This document shows positions 51,213 through 60,979 of a stretch of DNA of 64,000 nt, piece by piece. How positions within the stretch are numbered: the stretch's first letter is position 1; each line of letters opens with the position of its first letter. Position numbers and translations under genes: made by a program. Below the pieces are notes generated by a model that worked only from the letters and a program-made list of their open reading frames with translations, was not told the origin of the DNA and did not search any database. The stretch comes from Leishmania donovani (taxonomy: Eukaryota > Euglenozoa > Kinetoplastea > Trypanosomatida > Trypanosomatidae). The stretch spans positions 317,374 through 381,373 of the forward strand of contig NC_018255.1 in the NCBI RefSeq assembly GCF_000227135.1, read 5' to 3'.

Positions 51213-54200
51213 GAGGTGGGATGGCAGGCACGTGGTGCCCCCACCGCCAACCTCCCTCCGAGCCACCGCGCTGCTGTTGCGTACCCTTTTCTGTCAGCCA
51301 GCCGCTCTCTCTCTATTTTGTGCTCCGCCTTCCCCGTGTGCCTCCGCTACTCTTCCTCTCTCACACACAGGCCGGGGCCACTGTGCAGCGTTTCTCTCCC
51401 TCGGCCTTGTCTCCGTGATGCGTGATGCCTTTCTCTCTTTTCTTTCCGCTGCTTGTCACATGCCACCTCTTCTGCTCTCTCGCCCGCAACGCAGGAGGGA
51501 GAACGGGAAGGCGAAGCGGTGTCTACACGCGCACAGAAAGAAGCAAGCCCCCTCCCGCCCCTCAACTGTACACATATGCACACATACGTGCATATGCGTG
51601 TACCTTCCTCCCACTCTCTTCAGCTCTCTTCTTGCTTTGCTTTCACGTACTTCGGCCATCCCTCCCCTTCCCCCTACCCCCACATCACCGCCACATGAGA
51701 TGGCGGGTTATCTGCATGGCCATTTCGTTTTTTTTTCTTTCTTGTTGTTGCCTTGCGATTGGCTTTCCCCTCCCGTCGCGGTGTTATCCTTCAGTGTGTG
51801 CCGCGCTGTGTGATGACCACAAGTGTGTGTGTGTGCGTGTGTGCTTTTCACGGCCTGAGACGCAGGACATCAACGGGCATCACTGTTGCTGACCTCCCCG
51901 TCTTCTCTCCGCTCGCATTTCGTTCGCACGCTCGGAGGCCATCCGCGATCGGGCCCCTGCGCGGTTCATGGTGGCCTCTTCATCTGAAGGATTTGTGTGT
52001 GCCAGTGTCTCCGCGTCTCTCGGGGTTTGTGCTTCTTTCCACATGTGAGGCCCTATCTCGTTTTTTATTGTGTATGCGAGCGCGTCGTTCGTACGTGCTG
52101 CATGTATGTGCGTGTGTGTGTCCCGTTCCCAATATGACTGAGGCACGCCCATTGAGGACGAAGAGAGGAAAAGGCAGAGCGTTCCCGCAACATACGAAGC
52201 TGGTGCTTTCAGGGAGGTAACGCCCACTCACTTGTCAAATACCGATGGTATCCGTCTTTGTAGGTGCGGATGCTCGCGAACAGATGCGCGTAGACCTTGC
52301 TCCGGGCCTGCTTCACGTGCAGCTTCACTCGGGGTGAGTTTGTGGCGGAGGCAACCAATCTAAACCTTTTCCATGGCGATTCATGGGCGTCTTCTCCCTC
52401 AACTTAATTTTCCCTCTCGCCTGACCTTCATTACCTGAAGCTGTTTGTATGCCCCCCCCCCACACACACACACACACGAGACCACTCCCCACACGCACAA
52501 CTATTCGTGTTAGCGGCGATGCTGCCGCAGTGACCGCTTCATCTACTTCTTTTCATCTTAGTGTGCCGATCCTTGGCTTACCCACACAGAGCGAGCACTG
52601 CCCACTCCCCTGTGATACCATGCATGTGTGTGTGTTTCCTCGTCATCCGGACTCGTGGCTTCATCTGTAAGCAGAAAGAAGAAAAGAAGTGACTGCAGCA
52701 ACAACAACGGCGGCGATACATGACGTAGCACGAAGGCGAGGGGGGGAGGCACCGCACACGTGTGCCGTGACGCTTTCGCCGCCGCAGCATTCCGCATTAC
52801 CCCGCTCCTCATTCTCTCTCTGCCTGTGCGAAGCTGTCTTTCCCACGCGCGCCCGCCCATCTTTTCCGCCATGGTCGCGCGCTGCCTCTCCTCCGTCGCG
52901 CCTCTTTCTGACTTCTGCGGCATCTCTTGTGCAGAGCGGCACTTTAAGAGGCCGCCGGCACACGGAGTGAGCGCACGCTAGCGAACGGCAGGGAAGGGAA
53001 GCGAGGGAGGAGAGGCGAAGACGAGCAAGCATTAACGGGAAATGTGAAGACCCGCACAATGCCGTAAGCGGTGAGCGATCATCGGTTGAAGATGACGGCA
53101 ACGCACTCCCTTTTGTTTTTCCTCGTGAGCGGATTTTGTGGGCTTACACGGAAACGTAGCTGTGCGCGCACGTGTGTGCATGGTGGTCTGATATGCGTTC
53201 GATCCATCTCTCATGTGGCGTTGTAACACTTATGTTGGTGTGGCTCGGTTTCCTAAACCGTGGCTTTCCCTCCTGTCCTGCTCTGTGAAGTCGATGTCGT
53301 GCCGGGCTGATGTGGTATGATTACCGCCTTCTTGCAAAGTCGAAAAGGGAGAGCTTCACTTCTTCGTTTAATGTATCGAAGTCCCCTCTGACGTTTTGTC
53401 CAGGCGCTGCTTCCAACTTTCTGGTTCTGTTCTTCTTATTCCTTGTGTGAGAGTTGTGCATCTCCTTCTCACACCGCCGTGTATCGCACCCCATCCTCCT
53501 CCCCACAATTCTTTGCTGTCGCCTATCTGCGTTCTCCCTCCCCCTTCCTCTTCCCGACTGTTATTCCTTTGCTGCACCCTGCGACCTTTCCGTTCGTGTT
53601 GGACGCAAGAGGGATGTGCTGAGACCTGGGTGCATGCCCCCCCCCTCTCTCTGTGGGCGCTGCACAGGCGTGATAGGGCCAGCTCCGACGGGTCTTTCGT
53701 GGCCCTCTCGCCCCCACCCCCCACCCCTCCTTTTTCATCTTCCAGCTCTGCGGGTTTCACTCTCGCTTTACGGTTCGCTGTTTCTGGCCCCCTCTCCCCC
53801 TCTCTCGCTCTCATCGGCGTATGTGGTCTTCCTCACCACTCTGTCCCTCTCCTCCTCTCCGCACCCCACCCGAACGCGCGCCTTCCGCATTCGAACGGCC
53901 CCCCTCCTGCTCTGCCTGTATGTATATATATATATGTCTATCGGTTTGTTAGCCGCGACTGTGGGCTGGGGGCTGCTACTGCGCCTCTCGACAAACATAC
54001 ACACAGCCACGCAATCCCGTCCATCGGACCCCCCTCCATCGCCTTTGTCTTTCCTTTCTTCGTGTGCTACCGTTTCGTCTTACCGACTCCCCCCTCCACC
54101 GCTGTGCGTGCGCCTGTGGGCTTGAGAACTGCATAGATGTCGTTCTATACAAAGTGATTTGGCCGCTTCAATGAAATCGTGAACGCAACACGTGCGCGGT

Positions 54201-55174
54201 AGGTGGAGGCGAGGTGGGGTGGGGGGGGGATTGCGGGGACTAGCGGTTCTTCTTGTCACCCCTCTCGCTCGCATGCGTGTGCGCGCGCACACGTCAAGTC
54301 GATGCACAGAGAGAGAGAGGTGGTCGAGTTTGGCGCATCTTCATGCATGCAATCGTATTTTGTACGACTCGAATGGTCGCAGACGAGATGGGTGGATTCC
54401 TCGCTGAGGAGAACCGACGGTGCTCTTCGCTGTTGCTCTTGTAGTGATGTAACAAGCGAGATGTGGAGAAAGGAGTACACAGGTGGTTGCCCTGGGGTGG
54501 GATGAGGGAGCGCGGTGGGCAATAGAGGCTGCGCCAGGTACGCCGACCGTCTTGTGCCACGCCTGCGCACATGAAGAAAGTAGACGTCCATGTAGAGGTG
54601 AGGGAGGAAGAGGAGGGGGAGGCACGAGAGGCGGACGTGCACAGGGTCCCACATGTAAGCGAGTTCACCCCCTCTAAAGCGAGAACGCACGAGCACGCAC
54701 CGACACCACCTAGTATTAGGGTTCCATTCCTTATCGCTATTGTTGTGCTTCAAGGGCCCTGTTCCGACTCTTTGCGGAACTTTCACCAACGCAGTGCAAC
54801 GACAAAGGAAGGTAGGACAAACACACATGCAACCGACACATATGTATGAGTCAGCTTCTCTGGCGGGTGCGCGCATGCAAGTGTGTGCCGCTTAGGCTTG
54901 CGTGTCGGATGCGCTCGACGCGCGGGCAGTACCGTACCTGCGCGTACCTTCTTTCGCGTTCCCCATTTCCTCTTCTCTCATTTGCTGTGTCTCGTGCTCC
55001 ATCACCACTCCTCCGTACTCCACCCTCTCTTCTCCCCCTCACATTCGAAGATACTTAGCTCGGCCTGTCGTTGGAAGTGCGGGCACACTCTCACCCCCCG
55101 AAACTGGATAGCACACGCATGCATCCAGTACGCGCAAACACAAAGCAGAAACGAAATCTAGCAAAACGCAAAAC
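51213..55174. other. long gene-poor region upstream of the dsRBD-like gene
   Basis: No gene is supported in about 4 kb. It contains CA/GT runs (51823-51843 and 52458-52478), a TA patch at 53922-53936 and long C/T tracts at 53530-53570, 53700-53810 and 55020-55040. Frames such as 53396-54136 and 54256-54876 (minus) are low-complexity. The tract at 55020-55040 and the AG at 55049-55050 precede the next gene. Confidence 0.5.
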
Positions 55175-55178
55175 ATGA
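55119..55178 (+). other. upstream ORF whose stop overlaps the main start (ATGA)
   Basis: The first ATG after the candidate acceptor at 55049-55050 opens a 19-codon frame. Its TGA (55176-55178) overlaps the main ATG (55175-55177) as ATGA. This arrangement allows termination-coupled reinitiation. The frame is read directly from sequence, and its use is inferred. Confidence 0.4.
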
Positions 55179-58100
55179 AAAGAATGCAGTCGTCAAGGCA
55201 GTATCCATGCCGCACTCAGACGCTGCTGCACATTCTGCGGCTGCAATGCCGGGAATGGAGACGCTCACGCGCCCTCAATATCGTGGGGGCGCCAACGCTA
55301 AGCAGCATCTTCTGTGGGCGACGTGCTGCGCATGGCGGTGGCGTGATGCAGCGCTCGGCGGTGCTACGTGCCGCGATTTGCGAGGCTGGTTCTTCATCAC
55401 CCCCAACGGCCAACTCGCATATCGCCGAAAGCAGTCGTTGTGCACTGGTGCGCCTCTCTCAAGTCGATACGTTCTCCCAGTCGCGAATAAAAAACTACAT
55501 CCAGCGCGTCTCGCGGCCATTGGAAGGGTGCACGTCGATGCTCTTTGGCAGCGGTGGCAGCGGCAGAAGCTTCGGCGTCGAGACCAATCCGCGACTGCTG
55601 AATGCTGTCGAGAGAGCCGAATACGCGGATCATATCGGACCCGCGCTCGTGAGAAACGTGTGGATCTCTTCCTTTGACATTCCCGTGGACGTCCTCGTGG
55701 ACGCGAAGATCTCGCGCCAAGCGATTACGGTCACAGGTCTCGCGATGGAAGCGAAGCTGGCAGTACTGGCGGCGTGCATGCACGCAGAGCGGTGCCTCGA
55801 CGCATTAAACATCCCTCTCTTCACGTCGGAGCAGCGTCAGCATCAGCGCGTGCTACAAGCCCAGGCGGAAGGTCGCACAGCCCCTGAGGTCACAGCCGAG
55901 CCGCTGGAGCTGTCGTCAGTGCACCTGCCTCTCGGCGTCTTCCTGCCCGCTGCCACCTCTGCTGAGGTCATCCAAGCAGCTGGTAAGACGCGGTCTTTTC
56001 AGCCATTGCAGACCTCTTCGGCGCTGACGAATCACGGGGGAGACGGCGGGGCGAGCACCACGCCCGGTGCAGCAACTCAACGCGGAAGTGCACGGCCTGG
56101 TAAGGGCCTCCTTCGCCGTTCCGCACGCCGCTGGGATATAGTCAAGCCTCGATATGGCGCCGAGTGGTTCATTCGTGTAGCCCTTGATGAGCTCGCCACT
56201 CTCCAGTCGACGATCTTAACGCACAATCGCCCGCTTTTAGACGAAGACGATGACGATGAACTGGGCGAAATGGACAGCGTTGTCATCTCTGCGAACGAGG
56301 TGCAGATTCTGCAGCCAGAGGTGGTGCCCGGCGGCACGGGTTCCGGCGCTGCCGCTGCCGCCGCCGGATCCGTAAGCAATCGCGGTTATCGAGAAGCGCA
56401 GGGCGCTCACGCGCCGTCCGTGCCGAAAGTGCTCGCGTACGAGCGGATGCTGTTTAGCATCCACTCCAAGTCGGCGCGCGCAATGGTGGACGAGACGGAG
56501 GGCGGCGCCTTTGATCTGGTGGAGGACGACTGCGAGAGTTGGTGGCACGAGAAGGAGACGCCGAGCAGTCGCTGCCTACGTGACCCGGGCGCGGTGGCGC
56601 GTGTGAGCAGGTATCTGGAGCGCCGGACGGGGCACGACTTGGACTCCAGCATCCAGACGCGGGCGGCAGAGGAGGACACAAACGTGTGGCAGCAACAGCC
56701 CTTAAAGGTGAGTGTGAAGCTCAAAACGTGGTACACAATGTGGCTTGACATTCCTGGGATCCCGGTCCCCGCAGTAGGCAAGGCAACGACGCAAGAGGGA
56801 GCACGGGACTTGTGCGCGATGCACGCGGAACTTCTTCTGCAGTGGTTCGGTCTTCACGTGTACGATACCCCTCGCGAGCAGGCGATGTACTACGACGCAT
56901 GTTTGCGCTGGGGGCGCCTCATAGCCGCCGAACCCATCGACCCAGCCACCGTTGATGTGAAGACCGCGAATTTGCCGAAGCCGCTGAAAGAGTGGTTTCG
57001 CAGCATAAGCAAGCTCCGAGCCCGGCGTTCTGAGCGAAACGTAGTGGAGAAGTTGCTTCATCTGAATCGCATGGTTGTCCACACGTTTCGCAATCACCTT
57101 GTCGAGGTCGACATCATAGGCAGTCTCGAATATAAAGAGCTGCTTTCGCTCGCCGGCCCATGCCTCCGCTCCTTCATGGTGGCGGCCCAGCACCCGTACG
57201 AGAGCGCCATCTTCTGCTACGTGTATTGCAAGGATAGTCAGTATCGCTCCACCGTGTATCTGCCCCTGCCAGAGCGGTACGGCGTGCGCGGTGGGTACTC
57301 CATCGCGTCGACGCCCGAGTCCTCCATTATTTTGTGCACCCTTCACGCCGTCGATGTGTTGTGCGCGCTGGATGTCGTGCCCGAGGTATGCATGGAGCAG
57401 CCGCGGTGGCAGCGCATGATGGAGGTGCGCGAGTCCCTCGGTCTTATCATGCCATCATCGTATCTGTACAAGAAGCGGCTGGAGCGCGCGTCGAGCACAG
57501 AGGCGGAGACCGCGCTGGGGCCGCCGCCGCCGCCGCCGCATTCACGGCTGCGGTCCCCTCCCGCGTACCGCGATGTGCCGATGTTGTCAGCCACGAGAAT
57601 ACCTCCCTACCAGGAGGTGTGGCAGATCATGCTAACAGACGCTGACATATTCGACGTGGCGCCTGACCTGCACGCACTGAATGACGAAGCAAAGCGGCTG
57701 CACGTGCGTTCCGTGTTCGACCTTTCGCAGATCCTGTTCGAGGAGTTCGCGCAGTACGCGTTCGGCTGGCGAATCGGGCAGCGGCGACCGGGCGAATACC
57801 TGTTCCACTACGCCGGGCCGCAACACTATCGCGGAGCCGCTCGTCGAATCGCCAACAACTTCTGGATGGAGCTCCCGTTTGACCAGGCGGTGTACGGGCG
57901 TCGCGTCGCACTCGGTCGTTGCTTCACCCGCAAAGGCGCGGAGCGGATGGTGTACATTCATGCCCTACGCATCGCGCACGCGCTGAGGGCAACCCCATGG
58001 GACACGCTGCCGCTGTCGAAGCTGGCGGAGGAGCTGTACAACAACAATCTTGCGCAGGCCACATCGCGGCACCAACAATGGAAATGGGTCTGCAGCACAC

Positions 58101-58357
58101 TGCTAGATTGCACCCGCGTCGACGGTGCCACTGAAGGGCCGTGCAACGACGGCGCTGGCATCCGCGAAGCAGAGATCATGCACGAGTTCGTTCGACCGAT
58201 GGAGGCGGTGCCCGCTGCCGCTGCCACTGCCACTGGCTCCGCCTCTCCAGTCTCTGCCGACGGCAGCCATGGTGGCCCTTCGGTCACTGATGTGCGTCAC
58301 GTTTTGTCGCCACATCCGGTGATGTCACGTGACCTGGCGATCAAAACTCTGACCTAG
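55175..58357 (+). CDS. large probably mitochondrial protein with repeated dsRBD-like modules
   Basis: The 1060-residue product has an N-terminus rich in Arg/Gln/Ser and poor in acidic residues (first about 35), suggesting mitochondrial import. At least four segments share a beta-rich start followed by a helix with a pattern like A-x2-LCA-x-HA-x2-L, resembling degenerate double-stranded RNA-binding domains: about 149-215 (LAACMHAERCLDAL), 512-575 (DLCAMHAELLLQWFGL), 672-740 (LCTLHAVDVLCALDV) and 876-942 (VYIHALRIAHALRA). Linkers are acidic (DEDDDDELGEMD near 358) or Ala/Gly-rich, and a GPPPPPPHS run lies near 783. Proteins of this design occur in kinetoplastid mitochondrial RNA-processing complexes, so an RNA-binding role there is plausible. 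No specific subunit is claimed. Downstream in-frame ATGs exist, and the first was kept. Confidence 0.72.
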   Translation: MKRMQSSRQYPCRTQTLLHILRLQCREWRRSRALNIVGAPTLSSIFCGRRAAHGGGVMQRSAVLRAAICEAGSSSPPTANSHIAESSRCALVRLSQVDTFSQSRIKNYIQRVSRPLEGCTSMLFGSGGSGRSFGVETNPRLLNAVERAEYADHIGPALVRNVWISSFDIPVDVLVDAKISRQAITVTGLAMEAKLAVLAACMHAERCLDALNIPLFTSEQRQHQRVLQAQAEGRTAPEVTAEPLELSSVHLPLGVFLPAATSAEVIQAAGKTRSFQPLQTSSALTNHGGDGGASTTPGAATQRGSARPGKGLLRRSARRWDIVKPRYGAEWFIRVALDELATLQSTILTHNRPLLDEDDDDELGEMDSVVISANEVQILQPEVVPGGTGSGAAAAAAGSVSNRGYREAQGAHAPSVPKVLAYERMLFSIHSKSARAMVDETEGGAFDLVEDDCESWWHEKETPSSRCLRDPGAVARVSRYLERRTGHDLDSSIQTRAAEEDTNVWQQQPLKVSVKLKTWYTMWLDIPGIPVPAVGKATTQEGARDLCAMHAELLLQWFGLHVYDTPREQAMYYDACLRWGRLIAAEPIDPATVDVKTANLPKPLKEWFRSISKLRARRSERNVVEKLLHLNRMVVHTFRNHLVEVDIIGSLEYKELLSLAGPCLRSFMVAAQHPYESAIFCYVYCKDSQYRSTVYLPLPERYGVRGGYSIASTPESSIILCTLHAVDVLCALDVVPEVCMEQPRWQRMMEVRESLGLIMPSSYLYKKRLERASSTEAETALGPPPPPPHSRLRSPPAYRDVPMLSATRIPPYQEVWQIMLTDADIFDVAPDLHALNDEAKRLHVRSVFDLSQILFEEFAQYAFGWRIGQRRPGEYLFHYAGPQHYRGAARRIANNFWMELPFDQAVYGRRVALGRCFTRKGAERMVYIHALRIAHALRATPWDTLPLSKLAEELYNNNLAQATSRHQQWKWVCSTLLDCTRVDGATEGPCNDGAGIREAEIMHEFVRPMEAVPAAAATATGSASPVSADGSHGGPSVTDVRHVLSPHPVMSRDLAIKTLT

Positions 58358-59153
58358 ATCGCCTGGTCCAGCTGCTGCTGGGACGGAGGAGAAAAACGAT
58401 GGAGACGGCGGTAAACCATGCGCGCACATGCACTCAAGGACGCTTCGATGGCCAACCACCGCCATGTGAAGGACGCGACAGCGGTGGGCGAGAGCTCTAC
58501 CGGCCCTGCGTGCGCTTCTCGATATATATATATATACCGGACTTGTCGGCATCGTCTTCCGCAGAGAGTGGCGGACGGGACCGAAGAGGACTGCCTGTGT
58601 GCCGCTTGATGGAGGGGGGATCGGAGCACAACACACCGTCTTGAAGGCACGGTGGCCGCGGCAGCGTGGCCGAAGGAACCGCGTCTCTGGAGCGCGCGAG
58701 GCACAAGGTTGCGCCGCAGCGAACTACGTGAGAGGTGCGGACTGGAAGATGTGATAGCAGCTCGCTGATCTGTGTGCCTCATGCTGCTGTCGCTGCCGTG
58801 AGCGCGCCTACATGTTTCCCGTTTACAGAAGCCTGACATACAGACGACACTCGAAACAGACCATGACGGAGACTCAGGCGTGCAGCGTCGAGAGTTAGGG
58901 GCTGTGCCACGAGGAGGGCAGAAGATCTGGCGAGAGGCGTTGCGGTGATTGGGAGTGGATGAGCTTGAACAAAATTCCAGTGTGCCCTCGCAAAATGTGG
59001 GTTGCTTGCATGAGCAGCCCGCCTGCGCGTGTGCCTCAAATTCGCCGACGCGTACTCCTGCATCCCCTTTCCCTGCCCTTCGCCAGTACAACAGGCCTTC
59101 AACTTTCACACGTTCTTTGATCTTATACATCTCGGATGTTTTTTTTTTTCTCT
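58358..59153. other. intergenic region left of the assembly gap
   Basis: No gene is seen. It holds the presumed 3' UTR of the upstream gene and a short TA run at 58521-58534. The minus-strand open frame 58354-60156 crosses the unknown bases and is an artefact. Confidence 0.5.
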
Positions 59154-59457
59154 CCACCCTCTCCGCCGCTTCGTTCGTTGGGCGGTGGGACTCGGAAGCC
59201 GTCGCCTCGTTCCTCGCAGCCCCGCCCTCCTCCGCCGCTGCTGCCCATCTCTCCTTCCGCAGCGCATATGTCTCTTCACGCCTCTCTCCCTCTCCCTCTC
59301 CTCGCTGCTTCTGCCGCACCTCCTCGCCTTCTCTCGACTTGCATTGCGTGCTACCTGAACGCACGCACACACATCGACTGAGCTCCTCCCTCCCCCCTGC
59401 CCTGCCCTGCCCTGCCCTGCGACCACACACGTGCAGATTCCTTGGCACTTGATTACG
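59154..59457 (+). repeat. 304-bp direct repeat, copy 1 (abuts assembly gap)
   Basis: This segment is identical to 63695-63998 except for one base (G at 59224, A at 63765), with no indels. It is C/T-rich and ends with a CCCTG pentamer run (59395-59420) and the sequence leading into the unknown bases. Immediately left of the repeat the two loci share only weak, gapped resemblance. The repeat is probably leader or spacer sequence, or a mis-joined contig end. Confidence 0.95.
59395..59420. repeat. (CCCTG)n pentamer repeat
   Basis: Five tandem CCCTG units within the 304-bp repeat; the same run recurs at 63936-63961. Confidence 0.85.
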
Positions 59458-59861
59458 NNNNNNNNNNNNNNNNNNNNNNNNNNNNNNNNNNNNNNNNNNN
59501 NNNNNNNNNNNNNNNNNNNNNNNNNNNNNNNNNNNNNNNNNNNNNNNNNNNNNNNNNNNNNNNNNNNNNNNNNNNNNNNNNNNNNNNNNNNNNNNNNNNN
59601 NNNNNNNNNNNNNNNNNNNNNNNNNNNNNNNNNNNNNNNNNNNNNNNNNNNNNNNNNNNNNNNNNNNNNNNNNNNNNNNNNNNNNNNNNNNNNNNNNNNN
59701 NNNNNNNNNNNNNNNNNNNNNNNNNNNNNNNNNNNNNNNNNNNNNNNNNNNNNNNNNNNNNNNNNNNNNNNNNNNNNNNNNNNNNNNNNNNNNNNNNNNN
59801 NNNNNNNNNNNNNNNNNNNNNNNNNNNNNNNNNNNNNNNNNNNNNNNNNNNNNNNNNNNNN
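59458..59861. other. assembly gap (404 N)
   Basis: A run of 404 unknown bases. The left edge coincides exactly with the end of the shared repeat, suggesting that the repeat caused the break. True length is unknown. Confidence 1.
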
Positions 59862-60979
59862 TTGCTTTTGCTGACTGACCCACTCCTCCACCGGTGCCGG
59901 CGCGCCGCGCGAGCGTGTGTGCTGCGGTCGGGGCTGCGCTGAGCGCCGTCCTCACCGTCCACACATAGCCATGGCGCCGCCGCGCGCGCTGCTGCCGTGC
60001 CCCGGCGTTGTCACTGTGCCAAGACTGATTTCCTTCTTTGATTCCCCATTGTCCTTCATTTTCCAATCCGAGGCATAAAACCGAGCGCGCAACGCCACGT
60101 GTGACTGCGTGGCACACGGTGTGTGTGTGTGTGTGTGTGGCCAGGTGCTGGTGCACCCTGGCACGGGCGAGATGCCTGTGCCGAGAATGCGTTAGCTGAA
60201 GCTGTCAACTGAGGGAGCCAGCGAAATGATGCATAGGGAGGCGTATGGGCCATCGGTGTTCCGCGGGTCCATCACTCCTTTGCCAGGGTGTGGTGGCGCA
60301 GGCACGTGGGCGTATGTCATTTCGGCCCCGCTGCGCTCGTCGCTTCCAGCACAGGCGCCGATGTTTCACCTTTTATTGATGGGATAAAGTCCGTTGGGGC
60401 CGCTTCACCCCCGCTTGATCAATCATCTCTCTCTCCTATCCCTCACATCACTCATGCAAAGTGCTCGACGGGCCGCGTGCTTCCATCGTGGCTTGCCCTT
60501 TTTCTCGTCCGTGTGCACGCGTGAACAGCCAGCAGGGCGCACACAGGAGCGTGACCATCACCGACACGAAGATCCAGCGCTGCCGTGGTGTGCTTGCGCG
60601 ACCCCTTTTGCTTGCTTCACGTCCGCTTTTAGCCGCCCCCCTCCTCATCTTCTTCCCCTCTCCCTAGCCGCATCGCCGCAAAGGTGCCAGCGCACGCGAC
60701 CGAGGAAAAGGAGGGCGAGACGATGGGTGACACCGGAGGTGCGTTCTTGCAACGAACTAGAGGTCGAATAAAGAACACACACACACACACACACACACAT
60801 CGGCGCTGCACTCAGGAAATCGTTATCCGCTGTGGCAGCCGACCCCGGGCGCAACAAGCGGTCCTTTTCTCCGCTGCTCTACCTGCCTCCCCACCGCCTA
60901 CGGTGTCTCCTCGCTTCTTCTCGCCAGTAGTGCGTGATACAGGCACCCTCTCGTCGCCGCTGTTGCTCAGTCGGCAGGC
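59862..60979. other. intergenic region upstream of the PPR gene
   Basis: No gene is seen. It contains a GT run at 60119-60138 and a CA run at 60776-60799. The C/T tract at about 60877-60925 ends in AG at 60926-60927, the candidate acceptor. The first ATG afterwards is 60980. Confidence 0.55.
60926..60927 (+). promoter_or_regulatory. candidate trans-splice acceptor AG (PPR gene)
   Basis: This AG closes a C/T tract (about 60877-60925). There is no ATG between it and 60980. Confidence 0.45.

Noticed and set aside
53396..54136. 246-codon frame in C/T-rich sequence
   Set aside because: It is almost wholly Pro/Ser/Leu/Cys from C/T tracts. The overlapping frame 53454-54125 is similar, and neither is a plausible protein.
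58354..60156. 600-codon minus-strand open frame
   Set aside because: It runs through 404 unknown bases and low-complexity sequence. The openness is an artefact of the gap.
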